Positions 13,297 to 23,454 of a stretch of DNA of 32,370 nucleotides are shown here, one piece after another. Positions within the stretch are counted from its first letter, which is position 1. Each line of letters starts with the position of its first letter. This DNA comes from a virus, in IMG/VR virus record IMGVR_UViG_3300042691_006893, positions 1 to 32,370 of that record, one strand, 5' to 3'. The position numbers and the translations under genes are program-made. The notes under the pieces are model-generated. The model saw only the letters and a list, made by a program, of their open reading frames with translations, was not told the DNA's origin and made no database searches.

Positions 13297-15478
13297 TATA
13301 AAAATAAAGGTTGTAGTAGATGACGCAGCTTTAAAACCTACAATAGATACTTTAGAGGAATTAGGCAGAGTCGATAGTAAGAATGCAGCAAACGCAAAGA
13401 AAAACGCTGACGACTTTGCTAACGGGCAAAAGAAAATTCAAGATAGCGTTAATAAAACCGGAAATGATTTAAACAATGTAGGTAAAGCGGCAAAAGGCGC
13501 ATTTGCTACAGAACAATTAAATAACTTTAACAACGACTTAAATAGATTAAATACTTCTGTTGGAAAATCTGCGAGTGGGTTTAATACACTACAATATTCA
13601 ATAAACAATATTACACGAGAAATGCCTGCGTTTGCCAATTCAGTGCAAACTGGTTTTATGGCAATATCGAATAATATTCCGATGGTAGTTGATGAAATTA
13701 CCAAATTAAGAAAAGCAAACCAAGAATTAGCTGCTTCTGGACAACCGACAAATTCAATATTAAAAACATTAGCAGGAAGTTTTTTTAGTTGGCAAACGCT
13801 TTTATCCGTTGGAGTTACTTTACTTACAGTTTATGGCGGCAAGTTAATTGATTTAATTTGGCCTACAGAAAATTTAACAGATAAACAGAAAAAATTAAAC
13901 GAACAAGTAAAAGCAGCAAACGATGAATACGAAATTGAAGAAAGGCGTTTAAGGGCGTTAGGAATGGCGGAAACAGATTTAATATTAAAAAGACAAGAAA
14001 GAGTAAAAGAAAATATTAAACTTTACGCTTCTGAATTAAAGTTACAAGAACAAATGCTTGCGCAGGCTATTGGAAAAGCCGCTGCAGGAGAAGCAATTGC
14101 AAAAGCAATTGGAATACCGTCAATTATTACAAGTTTTTTTACGCCAAGTGAAGAAGATATAAAAAAATTAAAAGAACAATTAAAACAAGTTCAATTAAGT
14201 AAAAAAGACGCAGACGTTCAATTATTAGAGTTACAGAAGAAATATGAAGCCGAATTAAAAAAAATAGAAGACGAAAAAAAGAAAAAAGGTAAAGAAGAAA
14301 AAGATAAATCGGCAAAAGAATATGAAGACGCATTAAAAGAATTAGATCGAATTAATAAAGAAAATGCAGCTGCAGCCGAAAGAGATTTAAAAGAAAGATT
14401 AAAAAAAGAAAACGATACCAGATTAAATGCACAGAAAGTAGCAATATTAAAAACTTTAGAAGGTTCACAAGAAAGATTAAACGCGGAAATTGCAGCTATT
14501 CAAGAAGAAGCAAAAATTAAATTATTAAACGCGCATTTAACAGAAGACGAAAGATTTATAATAATTAAAGAAACTGAAAACAAAATAGCGGAATTAAGGG
14601 CAAAATATCGTAAAGACGAACAAAAAGCATTAGAAGAAGCGCAGAAAGAACGCGAAAGACAAGCAGACGAAGAATTAAAAAATTTAGAATTAGCATTTAA
14701 AAGAAAAGAGGAAATACGTAAAGCAGAAGTTCAATTAGCAACCGACGTAGCTGGAAATATCGCAAACGCTATTTTAACCATTGAAAGCCAAAATAGTAGG
14801 AATAGATTAGAAAGACGTTTGGCAGATTTAGAAGAACAAAAAAATGCTGAATTAAATAGTAAAAATTTAACGGAAAAACAAAGATTAGCTATTGAAAAGC
14901 GTTTCGACCAAGAAACAGAACAATTACAAAGAGAAGCATTTGAAAGGGAAAAGAATTTTAAAATAGCCACTGCGATTATAAATACTGCATTGGCAATTAC
15001 AAACGCATTGGCAACTGGTGTACCGCCTTTTAATGTTATTCAATCAATAGCAATAGGGGCGCAAGGTGCAGCACAAATAGCAATAATAGAGAATGAAAAA
15101 TTTGCGCAAGGCGGTTTAATTGGCGGTAAATTACATTCAGAGGGCGGAACAGTAATTGAAGCAGAAAAAGACGAATTTGTAATTAATCGAAAAGATACAA
15201 TTAAAAATTTAGAGTTAATCGAAAGTATTAATTCTGGAAAAGCAGACCAATATATTTACAAGAATTACGTTCTTCCTGCTATAATAGGTCAGAAAGAAGC
15301 TAAAGCAAAAGAAAGCGGTATATTCGCAGGAATAATGGATAATATGGCTTTAAATGGCAAAATGTTTGACGATTATTATTTACGCAAGGCGATTGAAAAA
15401 TCTGGCAAAGAAAATGCGTTAATGATTGTAAAAGGGTTAAAAGATAATTCTGTTTATAAAAACACAAGGCAGTTTTAA
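13283..15478 (+). CDS. tail tape measure protein
   Basis: 731 residues. N-terminal part with repeated Asn/Gly helices (NNVGKAAKGAF, YSINNITREMPAFANSVQTGFMAISN), hydrophobic segment around 160-190 (SFFSWQTLLSVGVTLLTVYGG), extensive coiled coils from about 195 to 540 (KKKKGKEEKDKSAKEYED and similar), a second hydrophobic region near 555-600 (IATAIINTALAITNAL) and a C-terminal FAQGGLIGG...GGTVIEAEKDEFVINR motif typical of Bacteroidota tape measures. It fixes tail length and guides DNA ejection. Start ATG 13283 overlaps the chaperone extension; stop TAA overlaps the next ATG (TAATG). Tail length cannot be estimated reliably. Confidence 0.9.
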   Translation: MALDNIKIKVVVDDAALKPTIDTLEELGRVDSKNAANAKKNADDFANGQKKIQDSVNKTGNDLNNVGKAAKGAFATEQLNNFNNDLNRLNTSVGKSASGFNTLQYSINNITREMPAFANSVQTGFMAISNNIPMVVDEITKLRKANQELAASGQPTNSILKTLAGSFFSWQTLLSVGVTLLTVYGGKLIDLIWPTENLTDKQKKLNEQVKAANDEYEIEERRLRALGMAETDLILKRQERVKENIKLYASELKLQEQMLAQAIGKAAAGEAIAKAIGIPSIITSFFTPSEEDIKKLKEQLKQVQLSKKDADVQLLELQKKYEAELKKIEDEKKKKGKEEKDKSAKEYEDALKELDRINKENAAAAERDLKERLKKENDTRLNAQKVAILKTLEGSQERLNAEIAAIQEEAKIKLLNAHLTEDERFIIIKETENKIAELRAKYRKDEQKALEEAQKERERQADEELKNLELAFKRKEEIRKAEVQLATDVAGNIANAILTIESQNSRNRLERRLADLEEQKNAELNSKNLTEKQRLAIEKRFDQETEQLQREAFEREKNFKIATAIINTALAITNALATGVPPFNVIQSIAIGAQGAAQIAIIENEKFAQGGLIGGKLHSEGGTVIEAEKDEFVINRKDTIKNLELIESINSGKADQYIYKNYVLPAIIGQKEAKAKESGIFAGIMDNMALNGKMFDDYYLRKAIEKSGKENALMIVKGLKDNSVYKNTRQF

Positions 15479-17520
15479 TGGCATACATTCAAGTATATTT
15501 AGATAATACTTTACTTTCAGAACCACCAATTAATTGGGAAGATTTCGAAGAAAGTATAGAACGCGACCCAGATATAAGAGGTTTGTTGCCAAAATATCCA
15601 ACACGATTAACTTTTACTGGCGATGGTTACGATTATTTAAAACAAACATTTGAAGACGATGGATATTGTTCAGTTGTAGACGTAACATTTAACGTAAGTT
15701 GTGACGAAGATGGAAGTTTCGTAGAATATTTTAAAGGGAAAATATTTATTTCAACCTGCACATTTAATTTATCGAAATGCCAAGTAGAAACGGAAGTAAG
15801 CGATAATAATTATGCAGCTACGATATATAACAATAAAAATATCAAAGCTAATTTTCAAGCGCCATTAAGCAAAAACGGAGTTACTATAACTGCACCGCCT
15901 TTAATTGGAATTTACCCACACGATTGTACAGATGGAACTTATTATACTTCATACCGATATGGATATAATATATTAGACGCATTTGAATATTTAATTGCTT
16001 TTATGTCTGATGGACAAATAGATTTTATTTCGTCTTATTTTAGTTCTTTTACAGATAGCGGTAAATTAATGGTTATGCGAGGGCGTCAATTAAGATTATA
16101 CGACGCAGGAAGTTATGATGTAACAATTTCGTTCCAAGAATTATTTATTGAATTAAATAAAAAGTTCAATATTAGTTTTGCGATGGAATTACAGACAAAT
16201 GGCAGATGGAGAATGCGAATAGAAAACGAAGCATATTTTTATCAGACCGGAATAGCATTTAAAAAGCGATACATACAAGATTTAAAACAATTCTTTAACG
16301 GGCAACTACTTTATTCGCAAATTAACGTAGGAAGTAGAATAACAGTAGACGATCCAGATAATTTTTGTTTGCCAGATATTCAAAGCATAACATTTACCGA
16401 AGAAAATTATTATCTACAATCTATTTGTAATAACGATAATGAATTAGATTTAGTTTCAGATTTTATAATTGATAGCAATGTATTCCAAGATATTTTACAA
16501 AATAATAACGACGATTACGATAATGATATTTGTTTAATTCAATATACTGGTGCAACGTTAGAAAGTACGCAATTCGATTTAATACCAACCGCAGCCATAT
16601 ACAACGAACTTCTATTGAATTATAAAGTAATTGAACGTTGGAATGTAGGTAGTGCAGTTGCTAAATATACTTCCGATGGAAACGATAATATAGTAGTAGA
16701 AAAAACAGATAATGTAAGTGTTTCGCCAGTGGTATTAACAACGCCGTCTGGTAGTGGTTCGTTTTTGCCAGTATTATACCAAACCGAAGTAATAGACGCG
16801 AATAATAATTGGACTTCGCAACAAAGATTTACAAGCCCTGCAGATGGACTTTATAGTTTTGGTAGCTTATTTTATGTAACTGTTTCAACAAACCCGAACA
16901 ATCCAAGTGTTATTTGGAATAATACAACTGGAACGCAAATAGTATTTAATATATTATTAAATGTTTACGACGCTTCAAACGTGCTTCAAAATACTTATAC
17001 GATGGGTTATGCTAACTTTACAGATAATAAGTTTCAGACTGGATCGGGAATAAATAGAGTAAGAGATTTAACGTGGCCTACGGGTTATAACGTAGCTGGT
17101 GCAGCAAATTGGATAGCAAATAATAATACACAAGTAAGATTAGAGGGTTTTGCTGAAAACGTAGTTATGCCAACCGGATATTATGCAGAAGTAGAATGTT
17201 ATTATAGCCACACAATTTTAGGAACTGGTAGTATTACATTTACTGCCGGAATAGGTTCAAGACTTTATACTACATTTATTTTAAATGGTGGCGGTATATT
17301 AAAAGAAAGCGATACGGAAGATTATAAAGTAAGTAATTATTTATTTGATCAACCAGTTACAACAAACGAATGGAGTGCTTTAAAATCAAATATGGCTAAT
17401 CAGATAGCAATAGGAGTAGACCACAATGCAAATATAAATACGTGGGTTCAAAAAGTAAGCAGGAAGTTAAAAGATGGAATGACAAAATTTGAACTTGTAT
17501 CTAATAAAAATAATGTTTAA
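15478..17520 (+). CDS. tail tip / baseplate-hub-like protein
   Basis: 680 residues with N-terminal MAYIQVYLDNTLLSEPPINWEDF, then several beta-rich segments (PTRLTFTGDGYDYLKQTF, SFVEYFKGKIFIS), a middle FDVSYQELFIELNKKFNISFAM-like stretch and a beta-sandwich C-terminus (DGLYSFGSLFYVTVSTN, TGYYAEVECYYSHTILGTGSITF). Position after the tape measure and size correspond to distal-tail or tail-tip proteins of siphoviruses. No enzyme motif was recognised. One-base overlap with the tape measure gene indicates coupling. Confidence 0.6.
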   Translation: MAYIQVYLDNTLLSEPPINWEDFEESIERDPDIRGLLPKYPTRLTFTGDGYDYLKQTFEDDGYCSVVDVTFNVSCDEDGSFVEYFKGKIFISTCTFNLSKCQVETEVSDNNYAATIYNNKNIKANFQAPLSKNGVTITAPPLIGIYPHDCTDGTYYTSYRYGYNILDAFEYLIAFMSDGQIDFISSYFSSFTDSGKLMVMRGRQLRLYDAGSYDVTISFQELFIELNKKFNISFAMELQTNGRWRMRIENEAYFYQTGIAFKKRYIQDLKQFFNGQLLYSQINVGSRITVDDPDNFCLPDIQSITFTEENYYLQSICNNDNELDLVSDFIIDSNVFQDILQNNNDDYDNDICLIQYTGATLESTQFDLIPTAAIYNELLLNYKVIERWNVGSAVAKYTSDGNDNIVVEKTDNVSVSPVVLTTPSGSGSFLPVLYQTEVIDANNNWTSQQRFTSPADGLYSFGSLFYVTVSTNPNNPSVIWNNTTGTQIVFNILLNVYDASNVLQNTYTMGYANFTDNKFQTGSGINRVRDLTWPTGYNVAGAANWIANNNTQVRLEGFAENVVMPTGYYAEVECYYSHTILGTGSITFTAGIGSRLYTTFILNGGGILKESDTEDYKVSNYLFDQPVTTNEWSALKSNMANQIAIGVDHNANINTWVQKVSRKLKDGMTKFELVSNKNNV

Positions 17521-17522
17521 AA

Positions 17523-19493
17523 ATGGGATATAATTTTATAAAAAATCAGCCATTTGTATTTAATCACGATAATGAATTTTGCGGAACAGAACAAAAAGAA
17601 GTTTGTTTATTAACCGAAGAAACAGATTTACTTTCTTTTCAAGCAGCATTAACACCGCAAGGAAATAGTGCAGTAAACCCTACATTTATTTTAGGAACTA
17701 ATTTAATAAACGATCCAAACTTTGAATATTGCGCTTCAAATTGGACTTTTACTGGTGGTTGGGGTTGTGGGTTTTTTAATGCAACAAAAGCGGCAGGCGG
17801 TGCGGCAGGATATTGCCAACAATTAGGTTATAGTTTTCAATCTGGCGGGTATATAATTAAATTAAGCGTTTTAAGTTTAGGCGCAGGAGATAGTATTGAT
17901 ATTTATATAGGTAGTCAAAACGTAGCAACGATAGGAACAAACGGAACGCACACTATTCATATTGAAAGCGCAAATGGCGGAAATGGGTTTAAAATATATG
18001 CAGACGTTGGTACTTCCGTAACTGTAGACGATATTGAAGTTTATTATATTGGTTGGGCGTATGCTGCGGGTAGTAATTGGGAAATAGACGAGGGTAAAGC
18101 GTGCCATACTTCTGGTGCAGCAGGCGATTTAACACAATACATACTTTTAACCAAAGGCGGTTTATACCAAGTTCGTTTAACTATAAGCGGAATGACGCAA
18201 GGAAGTTTAGTTGTTACGTTAGGAAATAATGGTTATAGTGAAACATTTACCGCAAATGGAACATATTTATTTTATGGAAATAATACAGATACTTACCCTG
18301 CAACAATAGACGATTATTTATTTAAAATAAGCGCTTCTACAGACTTTGATGGTTGTATTGATAATTGTTATGTTTCAGAAGTTTGCGACAATGTAAGAGT
18401 ATCTATATTCGATTTAGAGGATAATTTTATAATGGAGATACCGCAAACATTTATAACATTAGAAAAAAATATTGTAAATCTATCCACTACGCCAAATAAC
18501 TTAAAATTAGACGAGGGTTGCTATAGATTAAAAGTAATTAACCCTTGTTCTGCAGACGGCGAAGAAATGATACCAAATGGAGATTTTCAAGAAGATACAG
18601 ATTATTGGCAATGGCAAGATATAAATGATAATACAACGACTGTAAGAACTTTATATTTAGCGACATTATATTCATTAAACACAAACTTTACTGGTTCAGA
18701 TACAGTAACAATACAACATCAAGGCGTTACTACAATGGTTGTAGGTAAAAAATATAAAATCTGCTATAAAATAGGTTTAGATACTGGAACAAGTTTATCA
18801 GTTGAAATAGATGGAAATACTTATAATCATACCGGACCTATATTTACAACAAATGGACAAACATTTTGCCATACGTTTACCGCAGCTTCGACTTCTTCAA
18901 TAGTAGAGTTTATTTGTACTGGCGGAACGGGTGACTGGTTTAATATTTACGATTTATCGGTTGTATTAATACCGGAAGATTATACATACGTTTATGAAAG
19001 TAATTGTTTTAATGTAAAAGAGGTTCACGATTGTACTAAATTATTTGTTTGGAGTGATACAAAAAACGGGTACGGGTTTTATTATGGTTTAAACCCAATT
19101 ACGTTTAATTTAAGATTATTAGCTGAATACAGACGCGAAAGATACGTTCAAGGCGTTACAAACTTTGACGATACAACTTATAAAACGGCAACAATATTTG
19201 CTACGAGCCGAGAATATAAAGAAGTTAATATTGATAGTTATCCAATTACTATTCATCGTTGTATAGCGATAGCAAGACTGCATAAAACATTTACTATTGA
19301 TGGAGTTATAAGTTATCCAGAAATAGTAGATTACGAACCAACGTGGAATAATTTTAGCAAGAAATTTGCGCAGGCACGTTTCTTTGTTTACCAATCAACA
19401 GAACAGTTTAATAATTGCGGAACTGATTTCACCGCAGATCAAGATTATTTAATCGACCCAGAAACTGGCGATTGCGTAATAAGTCTGGAATAA
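17523..19493 (+). CDS. tail protein with tandem carbohydrate-binding-like domains
   Basis: 656 residues. Three segments have the outline of CBM4/CBM6-like beta sandwiches: NLINDPNFEYCASNWTFTGGW at about 60-175 with VTVDDIEVYYIGW at its end; GDLTQYILLTKGGLYQVRLTISG at about 200-285, ending FDGCIDNCYV; and NGDFQEDTDYWQW at about 350-470 ending FNIYDLSVVL. Trailing part contains DYEPTWNNFSKKFAQARFFVYQ. Such proteins bind glycans, hence a receptor-binding or adhesin role on the tail is likely. Starts 2 bases after the previous stop. No signal peptide. Confidence 0.65.
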   Translation: MGYNFIKNQPFVFNHDNEFCGTEQKEVCLLTEETDLLSFQAALTPQGNSAVNPTFILGTNLINDPNFEYCASNWTFTGGWGCGFFNATKAAGGAAGYCQQLGYSFQSGGYIIKLSVLSLGAGDSIDIYIGSQNVATIGTNGTHTIHIESANGGNGFKIYADVGTSVTVDDIEVYYIGWAYAAGSNWEIDEGKACHTSGAAGDLTQYILLTKGGLYQVRLTISGMTQGSLVVTLGNNGYSETFTANGTYLFYGNNTDTYPATIDDYLFKISASTDFDGCIDNCYVSEVCDNVRVSIFDLEDNFIMEIPQTFITLEKNIVNLSTTPNNLKLDEGCYRLKVINPCSADGEEMIPNGDFQEDTDYWQWQDINDNTTTVRTLYLATLYSLNTNFTGSDTVTIQHQGVTTMVVGKKYKICYKIGLDTGTSLSVEIDGNTYNHTGPIFTTNGQTFCHTFTAASTSSIVEFICTGGTGDWFNIYDLSVVLIPEDYTYVYESNCFNVKEVHDCTKLFVWSDTKNGYGFYYGLNPITFNLRLLAEYRRERYVQGVTNFDDTTYKTATIFATSREYKEVNIDSYPITIHRCIAIARLHKTFTIDGVISYPEIVDYEPTWNNFSKKFAQARFFVYQSTEQFNNCGTDFTADQDYLIDPETGDCVISLE

Positions 19494-19497
19494 ATGC

Positions 19498-19505
19498 TAT
19501 ATTTA
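19498..19505 (+). promoter_or_regulatory. possible promoter (-7 TATATTTA) of the glycosyltransferase gene
   Basis: Close to TAnnTTTG with A at the last position, as at 613-620, 11 bases before the ATG of the glycosyltransferase at 19517. The preceding gene ends at 19493. Separate transcription would fit an accessory gene inserted in the structural region. In this A+T-rich DNA such matches can occur by chance. Confidence 0.4.
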
Positions 19506-19516
19506 TAACAAATTAA

Positions 19517-20428
19517 ATGGCAAGAAAGAAAAAAGAAATTAATAATTTAGATAGCAAAGGAGTTTTAATACTTGCTTTAGGACATCCATATTACGGGCGT
19601 TTAGCGGCACAACTTGCAATGTCTATTAAATCAAATACGCCAGAAGTAAGTATTTCTGTAGTTAAAACTGCTAATTCATTAAACCACTGCACTGCGGAAT
19701 ATTTAAAATACTTTGATAATATAATTGAATGTCCGAAAGAATATTACACAAATAATAAAGGTTTTGACGACTTTATTAAATGTAAAATACATATTTACGA
19801 CCTTACGCCATACGATAAAACAATTTATTTAGACGCAGACATAATTTGGCTTCATAATAGAAATATAAACGATCTATTTGAGGAATTAAGCGAAGCAGAA
19901 TTTACAATACAGAATAGAGGTGCATTTGAGTTAGGCAAAGGCAAATTAGAAGACAAAACAAGCTGGTGGTGTAATGTAAACGATATACTTCCGGCTTATA
20001 ATGTTAAAAATGGAATTTATTATTCACTTTCAAGTGAGTTCATTTATATAAAAAGGGCAACCAATGTAAAAAAATATTTCGATAAATGCAAGTGGGTTTA
20101 TGATAATATTAAAATAAAACATACTAAATTTGCAGGCGGTATTCCAGATGAACTTATTTTTTCAATAGCAATGATTTTATGTGATTATTACCCGCATAAA
20201 ACATATTACGTTCCGATATACTGGGAACAAGCCGAGAAACGCAGATTAATTGGTGCAGAATTAAATAATTTATTTTATGGTTTTAGTTTAGGCGGCAAAA
20301 TAGTAGGGGATAGGGAAAAAAAGATTTATAATGATATAGTGCAGAAATACTGCAATCAAAACGGCTTAAAGCATTATTTTCAAGCCAAAGATAAAGTTCA
20401 ATGGCTACCAGATAGACAAGTAATATAA
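19517..20428 (+). CDS. glycosyltransferase, GT8-like
   Basis: N-terminal GVLILALGHPYYGRLAAQLAMSIK and the later TAEYLKYFD fit nucleotide-sugar transferases with GT-A fold. YLDADIIWL contains the DxD metal/nucleotide-sugar motif at 106-108. Further aromatic motifs follow (SWWCNVNDILPAYN, TKFAGGIPDELIF). Closest by pattern to LgtC-like GT8 enzymes, although sugar and acceptor are unknown. The gene sits between tail and portal genes with its own probable promoter, so it looks like an accessory insert. It could glycosylate virion protein, phage DNA or host surface. Confidence 0.75.
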   Translation: MARKKKEINNLDSKGVLILALGHPYYGRLAAQLAMSIKSNTPEVSISVVKTANSLNHCTAEYLKYFDNIIECPKEYYTNNKGFDDFIKCKIHIYDLTPYDKTIYLDADIIWLHNRNINDLFEELSEAEFTIQNRGAFELGKGKLEDKTSWWCNVNDILPAYNVKNGIYYSLSSEFIYIKRATNVKKYFDKCKWVYDNIKIKHTKFAGGIPDELIFSIAMILCDYYPHKTYYVPIYWEQAEKRRLIGAELNNLFYGFSLGGKIVGDREKKIYNDIVQKYCNQNGLKHYFQAKDKVQWLPDRQVI

Positions 20429-20435
20429 TGCAAAA

Positions 20436-22232
20436 ATGAAAATCGAAATTACACCAGAGTTAGTATTTAGTTATATTAAAAATCATAAACATAGGCACGC
20501 TGCTTATTATGAAACTGTAGATATTGCAGACCATTTAAAATTTCATATTGATGGTTATAGATTTGACGAACATAAAGCATATACAGTAAGAGAAAACCCG
20601 TATTTTAATAAGCTAATCGATACAATGCGACCGTCTGAAAGCGATACCATTAAAATGTATCGTAGAAGCATTTATATCGGAAAAACGAAGTCACCTTGTA
20701 ATAAGGTAATTAATTCGTTAAAGAAAATAGTTAAGTCTCCAGAATGGGATATTTCATTTGATAAGTCAGAAGTTCCGCCAGTAATAATACCAGAAGAAAC
20801 GTTAGAATATTATACTGAATATAAATATCCAATGTTTAATTCAGTTGAAAACTGGGCGATAAATTATTTATTAAAAGAAAATTTATCTGATCCAAACGGA
20901 ATAGTTTGTATTATGCCAATTGATTATATGGTTGAGCAAACAGAATACGTTAAACCAGTAGCTTTATTTATCCCGTCTTATGACGTTTACGAATACAAAG
21001 CCGAAAAACTTTTAATATTTAAGTCAAATAAAATAGCTGAATATAAAAGTAATGATGGAAAAGTTACATATAAAGAAAATGTAATTGTAACTATAAATGA
21101 AAACGAAATTTGGGAAAGTAAAAAATTAAATACTAAAGGCGATTGGAGTTTAGAATTAGTTTATACTCACAATATAGGTAAACTTCCTGCGTTCAGATCT
21201 GGCGGTCAATATAAAAATATAATAGACGGCAATCCAATATTCGTTTCAATGATAGATGGAATGCTAAATGGATTGGATATTGCAGCAAGAGAATGTAGCG
21301 ATTTAGACGCCGAAGTAGTTCAGCATATTTATTCTACAATGTGGTATTATTCCGGGCAGGAATGTGCCACTTGTAACGGAACTGGTAAAGTATTAATCCA
21401 AGGTAAACAATCAGTATGCGGAACGTGTTCTGGCGAGGGCGTGTTGAAAAAATCGCCTTATAAAGATTTAGTTGTAAAAAGTCCAAATATTGGAGAACAA
21501 CAAGTACCAACACCACCAGCAGGATATATAATTAAACCAACGGATATAGTTAAAATACAAGACGAAAGAATACAAGGACATATATTTGACGCATTGAGTT
21601 CAATTAATATGGAGTTTTTAACGAATGCGCCTGCTAATCAAAGTGGAGTGGCAAAGGCATACGATAGAGACGAATTGAATAATTTTGTTTATGGCGTAGC
21701 TTACCACTTTGTTGAAATATTAAATAGAGTATTTTATTTTATAAATGAATACAGATATAAGGTTGTTGTTCCAGACGAAAAAACAAGAATGGAAATGCTT
21801 CCAGAAATATACGTTCCAGAAACATTTGATTTATTAACTGCTAATATGCTAATTGATGAAATAAGCAAAGCAAGAAATTCAAAGCAAAGCATTTTAGTTA
21901 TTAATGAATTAGAAAAAGAATACGCAGAAAAAGCGTTTCCAGAAGACGATTATATTACTGATAAAATGGAAGTAATAAATTCAATCGATCCATTTATTGG
22001 AATGTCAATATCTGAAAAAAATGATTTGTTAGTTAGTGGCGGAATACAGAAAATAGATTTTATTGTTTCGGTTTATATTTACGATTTTATTGAGCAAGCC
22101 AGAAATGCAAATGAAGACTTTTACGAGTGGGAATACGCAAAGCAAAGAGAATTAATTTACAAAATGGCTAATGATAAAATGAACGCTACCACAAGCGAAA
22201 TAAAAACCATAATGAATAATAGCGGTGAGTAA
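20436..22232 (+). CDS. portal protein with DnaJ-like zinc-finger insertion
   Basis: 598 residues; gene position before a MuF-like protein, length and the helical C-terminal part (LTANMLIDEISKARNSKQSILVINELEKEYAE) fit portal proteins of tailed phages, which form the dodecameric ring through which DNA enters and leaves. A distinctive insert is C310-ATC-NGTG and C328-GTC-SGEG: two CxxCxGxG motifs, like one zinc-binding pair of DnaJ. A segment RIQGHIFDALSSINMEFLTNAPANQSGVAKAYDR resembles the portal stem/clip region. I recall such Cys motifs in other Bacteroidota phage portals. The stop overlaps the MuF-like start by one base (TAATG). Confidence 0.75.
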   Translation: MKIEITPELVFSYIKNHKHRHAAYYETVDIADHLKFHIDGYRFDEHKAYTVRENPYFNKLIDTMRPSESDTIKMYRRSIYIGKTKSPCNKVINSLKKIVKSPEWDISFDKSEVPPVIIPEETLEYYTEYKYPMFNSVENWAINYLLKENLSDPNGIVCIMPIDYMVEQTEYVKPVALFIPSYDVYEYKAEKLLIFKSNKIAEYKSNDGKVTYKENVIVTINENEIWESKKLNTKGDWSLELVYTHNIGKLPAFRSGGQYKNIIDGNPIFVSMIDGMLNGLDIAARECSDLDAEVVQHIYSTMWYYSGQECATCNGTGKVLIQGKQSVCGTCSGEGVLKKSPYKDLVVKSPNIGEQQVPTPPAGYIIKPTDIVKIQDERIQGHIFDALSSINMEFLTNAPANQSGVAKAYDRDELNNFVYGVAYHFVEILNRVFYFINEYRYKVVVPDEKTRMEMLPEIYVPETFDLLTANMLIDEISKARNSKQSILVINELEKEYAEKAFPEDDYITDKMEVINSIDPFIGMSISEKNDLLVSGGIQKIDFIVSVYIYDFIEQARNANEDFYEWEYAKQRELIYKMANDKMNATTSEIKTIMNNSGE

Positions 22233-23125
22233 TGGCAAAGACGCCAGACGAAATATTAAAAGAATTATTTGAAACTATTGATAACTCAATAGATAAAATA
22301 AACGCAAAAGCTACTTCGCAGCAAAAAACAATTTTAAAAGAAGTTGAATTATTAATTAAAGATTTATCTGTAGACGAAAGTGGAAATATTAAATCTACAA
22401 TAGGTAATTTAAAACTAATTAATAAGATAAATGCGAAATTAGAAAAAGTAATTTTAACGCCAGAGTATAAAAAATCAGTTGCGGATTTTGTTAAAAGTTT
22501 TGGCGAAGTTGAAGATTTACAAAACAGATATTACAGAGACGTATTTAATGAATTTGTTGTACCAAAGACAAGCGAAGAATTAAAAGATATTGCCGTACAA
22601 ACGACGATTAAAGATTTAACGGAAGCAGGGTTAAGCAGTAACGTATCTGGTGCTATAAGCGATCTAATAGCGTCAAACATAAAAGGCAAACAAAGCTATA
22701 ATGATTTAAGAAAACAATTAACCGATTTTATCGTAGGTACAAAAGATAAAAACGGAAGATTATTAAGTTATGTAAATCAAATTACTTCTGATAGTTTAAA
22801 TACTTATTCAGCGGAATATGATAAAATAATTACAGACGTTATTCAACCAAGTTGGTATAAATACGTTGGTTCGATTATTTTAGATAGTAGACCATTTTGT
22901 AAAGCCGTAGTAGAAAAAAAATGGGTTCATAAAAGCGAACTGGGTGCTTTAAGCAGGGGTGAAGTAGACGGAAAACAAGTAAGTACGCAAGGGTTTAAAC
23001 CGAATACAGATAAAGAAAATATTATTATTAATCGTGGCGGTTGGAATTGCAGGCATAAATTTGTTGCAGTAAGCGAAGAAGTAGTTCCAGATAAATTAAA
23101 AGAAAAATTTGCAGATAAAGAATAA
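22232..23125 (+). CDS. MuF-like head morphogenesis protein
   Basis: 297 residues with the typical C-terminal pattern DSRPFC (218-223), a loop with KSELGALSRGEVDGKQV, and GGWNCRHKF (269-277): the Cys/Trp/Cys/His pattern of the minor head protein gpF family. These are internal head proteins encoded after the portal. The helical N-terminal half is variable in the family. No fused toxin or enzyme domain is seen. One-base overlap with portal gene indicates translational coupling. Confidence 0.85.
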   Translation: MAKTPDEILKELFETIDNSIDKINAKATSQQKTILKEVELLIKDLSVDESGNIKSTIGNLKLINKINAKLEKVILTPEYKKSVADFVKSFGEVEDLQNRYYRDVFNEFVVPKTSEELKDIAVQTTIKDLTEAGLSSNVSGAISDLIASNIKGKQSYNDLRKQLTDFIVGTKDKNGRLLSYVNQITSDSLNTYSAEYDKIITDVIQPSWYKYVGSIILDSRPFCKAVVEKKWVHKSELGALSRGEVDGKQVSTQGFKPNTDKENIIINRGGWNCRHKFVAVSEEVVPDKLKEKFADKE

Positions 23126-23142
23126 ATAATAAACTTTGTATT

Positions 23143-23436
23143 ATGGCAAAAAAATATAAAACACCAATTTGGCAAAGAGCAGCAGGACAAGACAAAGAAA
23201 AAGGCGGTTTAAATAGAAAAGGCGTTGAAGCATATAATAAAGCCAATCCGGGTGCTAATTTAAAAATGGCAGTTACAAAAGCACCAAGTAAATTAAAGAA
23301 AGGTGGCGAAGCAGATAAACGCAGAAATTCGTTTTGTGCCAGAATGGAGGGAATGAAAGATAAATTGACTTCGCCTAAAACCGCAAAAGACCCAGAAAGC
23401 AGAATAAATAAAGCATTACGTAAATGGAATTGCTAA
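23143..23436 (+). CDS. DUF6321-like basic protein (97 aa)
   Basis: Lysine-rich, with TPIWQRAAGQDKEKGGLNRKGVEAYNKANPGAN... and the C-terminal motif RRNSFCARMEGMKDKLTSPKTAKDP, then SRINKALRKWNC. I recognise this ending from DUF6321-type phage proteins found near head genes. Two Cys (SFCARM and WNC) may matter. Its strong positive charge suggests binding to DNA in the head or at the portal; not proven. Confidence 0.75.
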   Translation: MAKKYKTPIWQRAAGQDKEKGGLNRKGVEAYNKANPGANLKMAVTKAPSKLKKGGEADKRRNSFCARMEGMKDKLTSPKTAKDPESRINKALRKWNC

Positions 23437-23454
23437 CCCTTAAAACTAAATAAA

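Noticed and set aside
23110-23142. TAAACTTTG before the 97-aa gene as promoter
   Set aside because: The spacing between TA and TTTG is three instead of two bases, so it does not fit the consensus.
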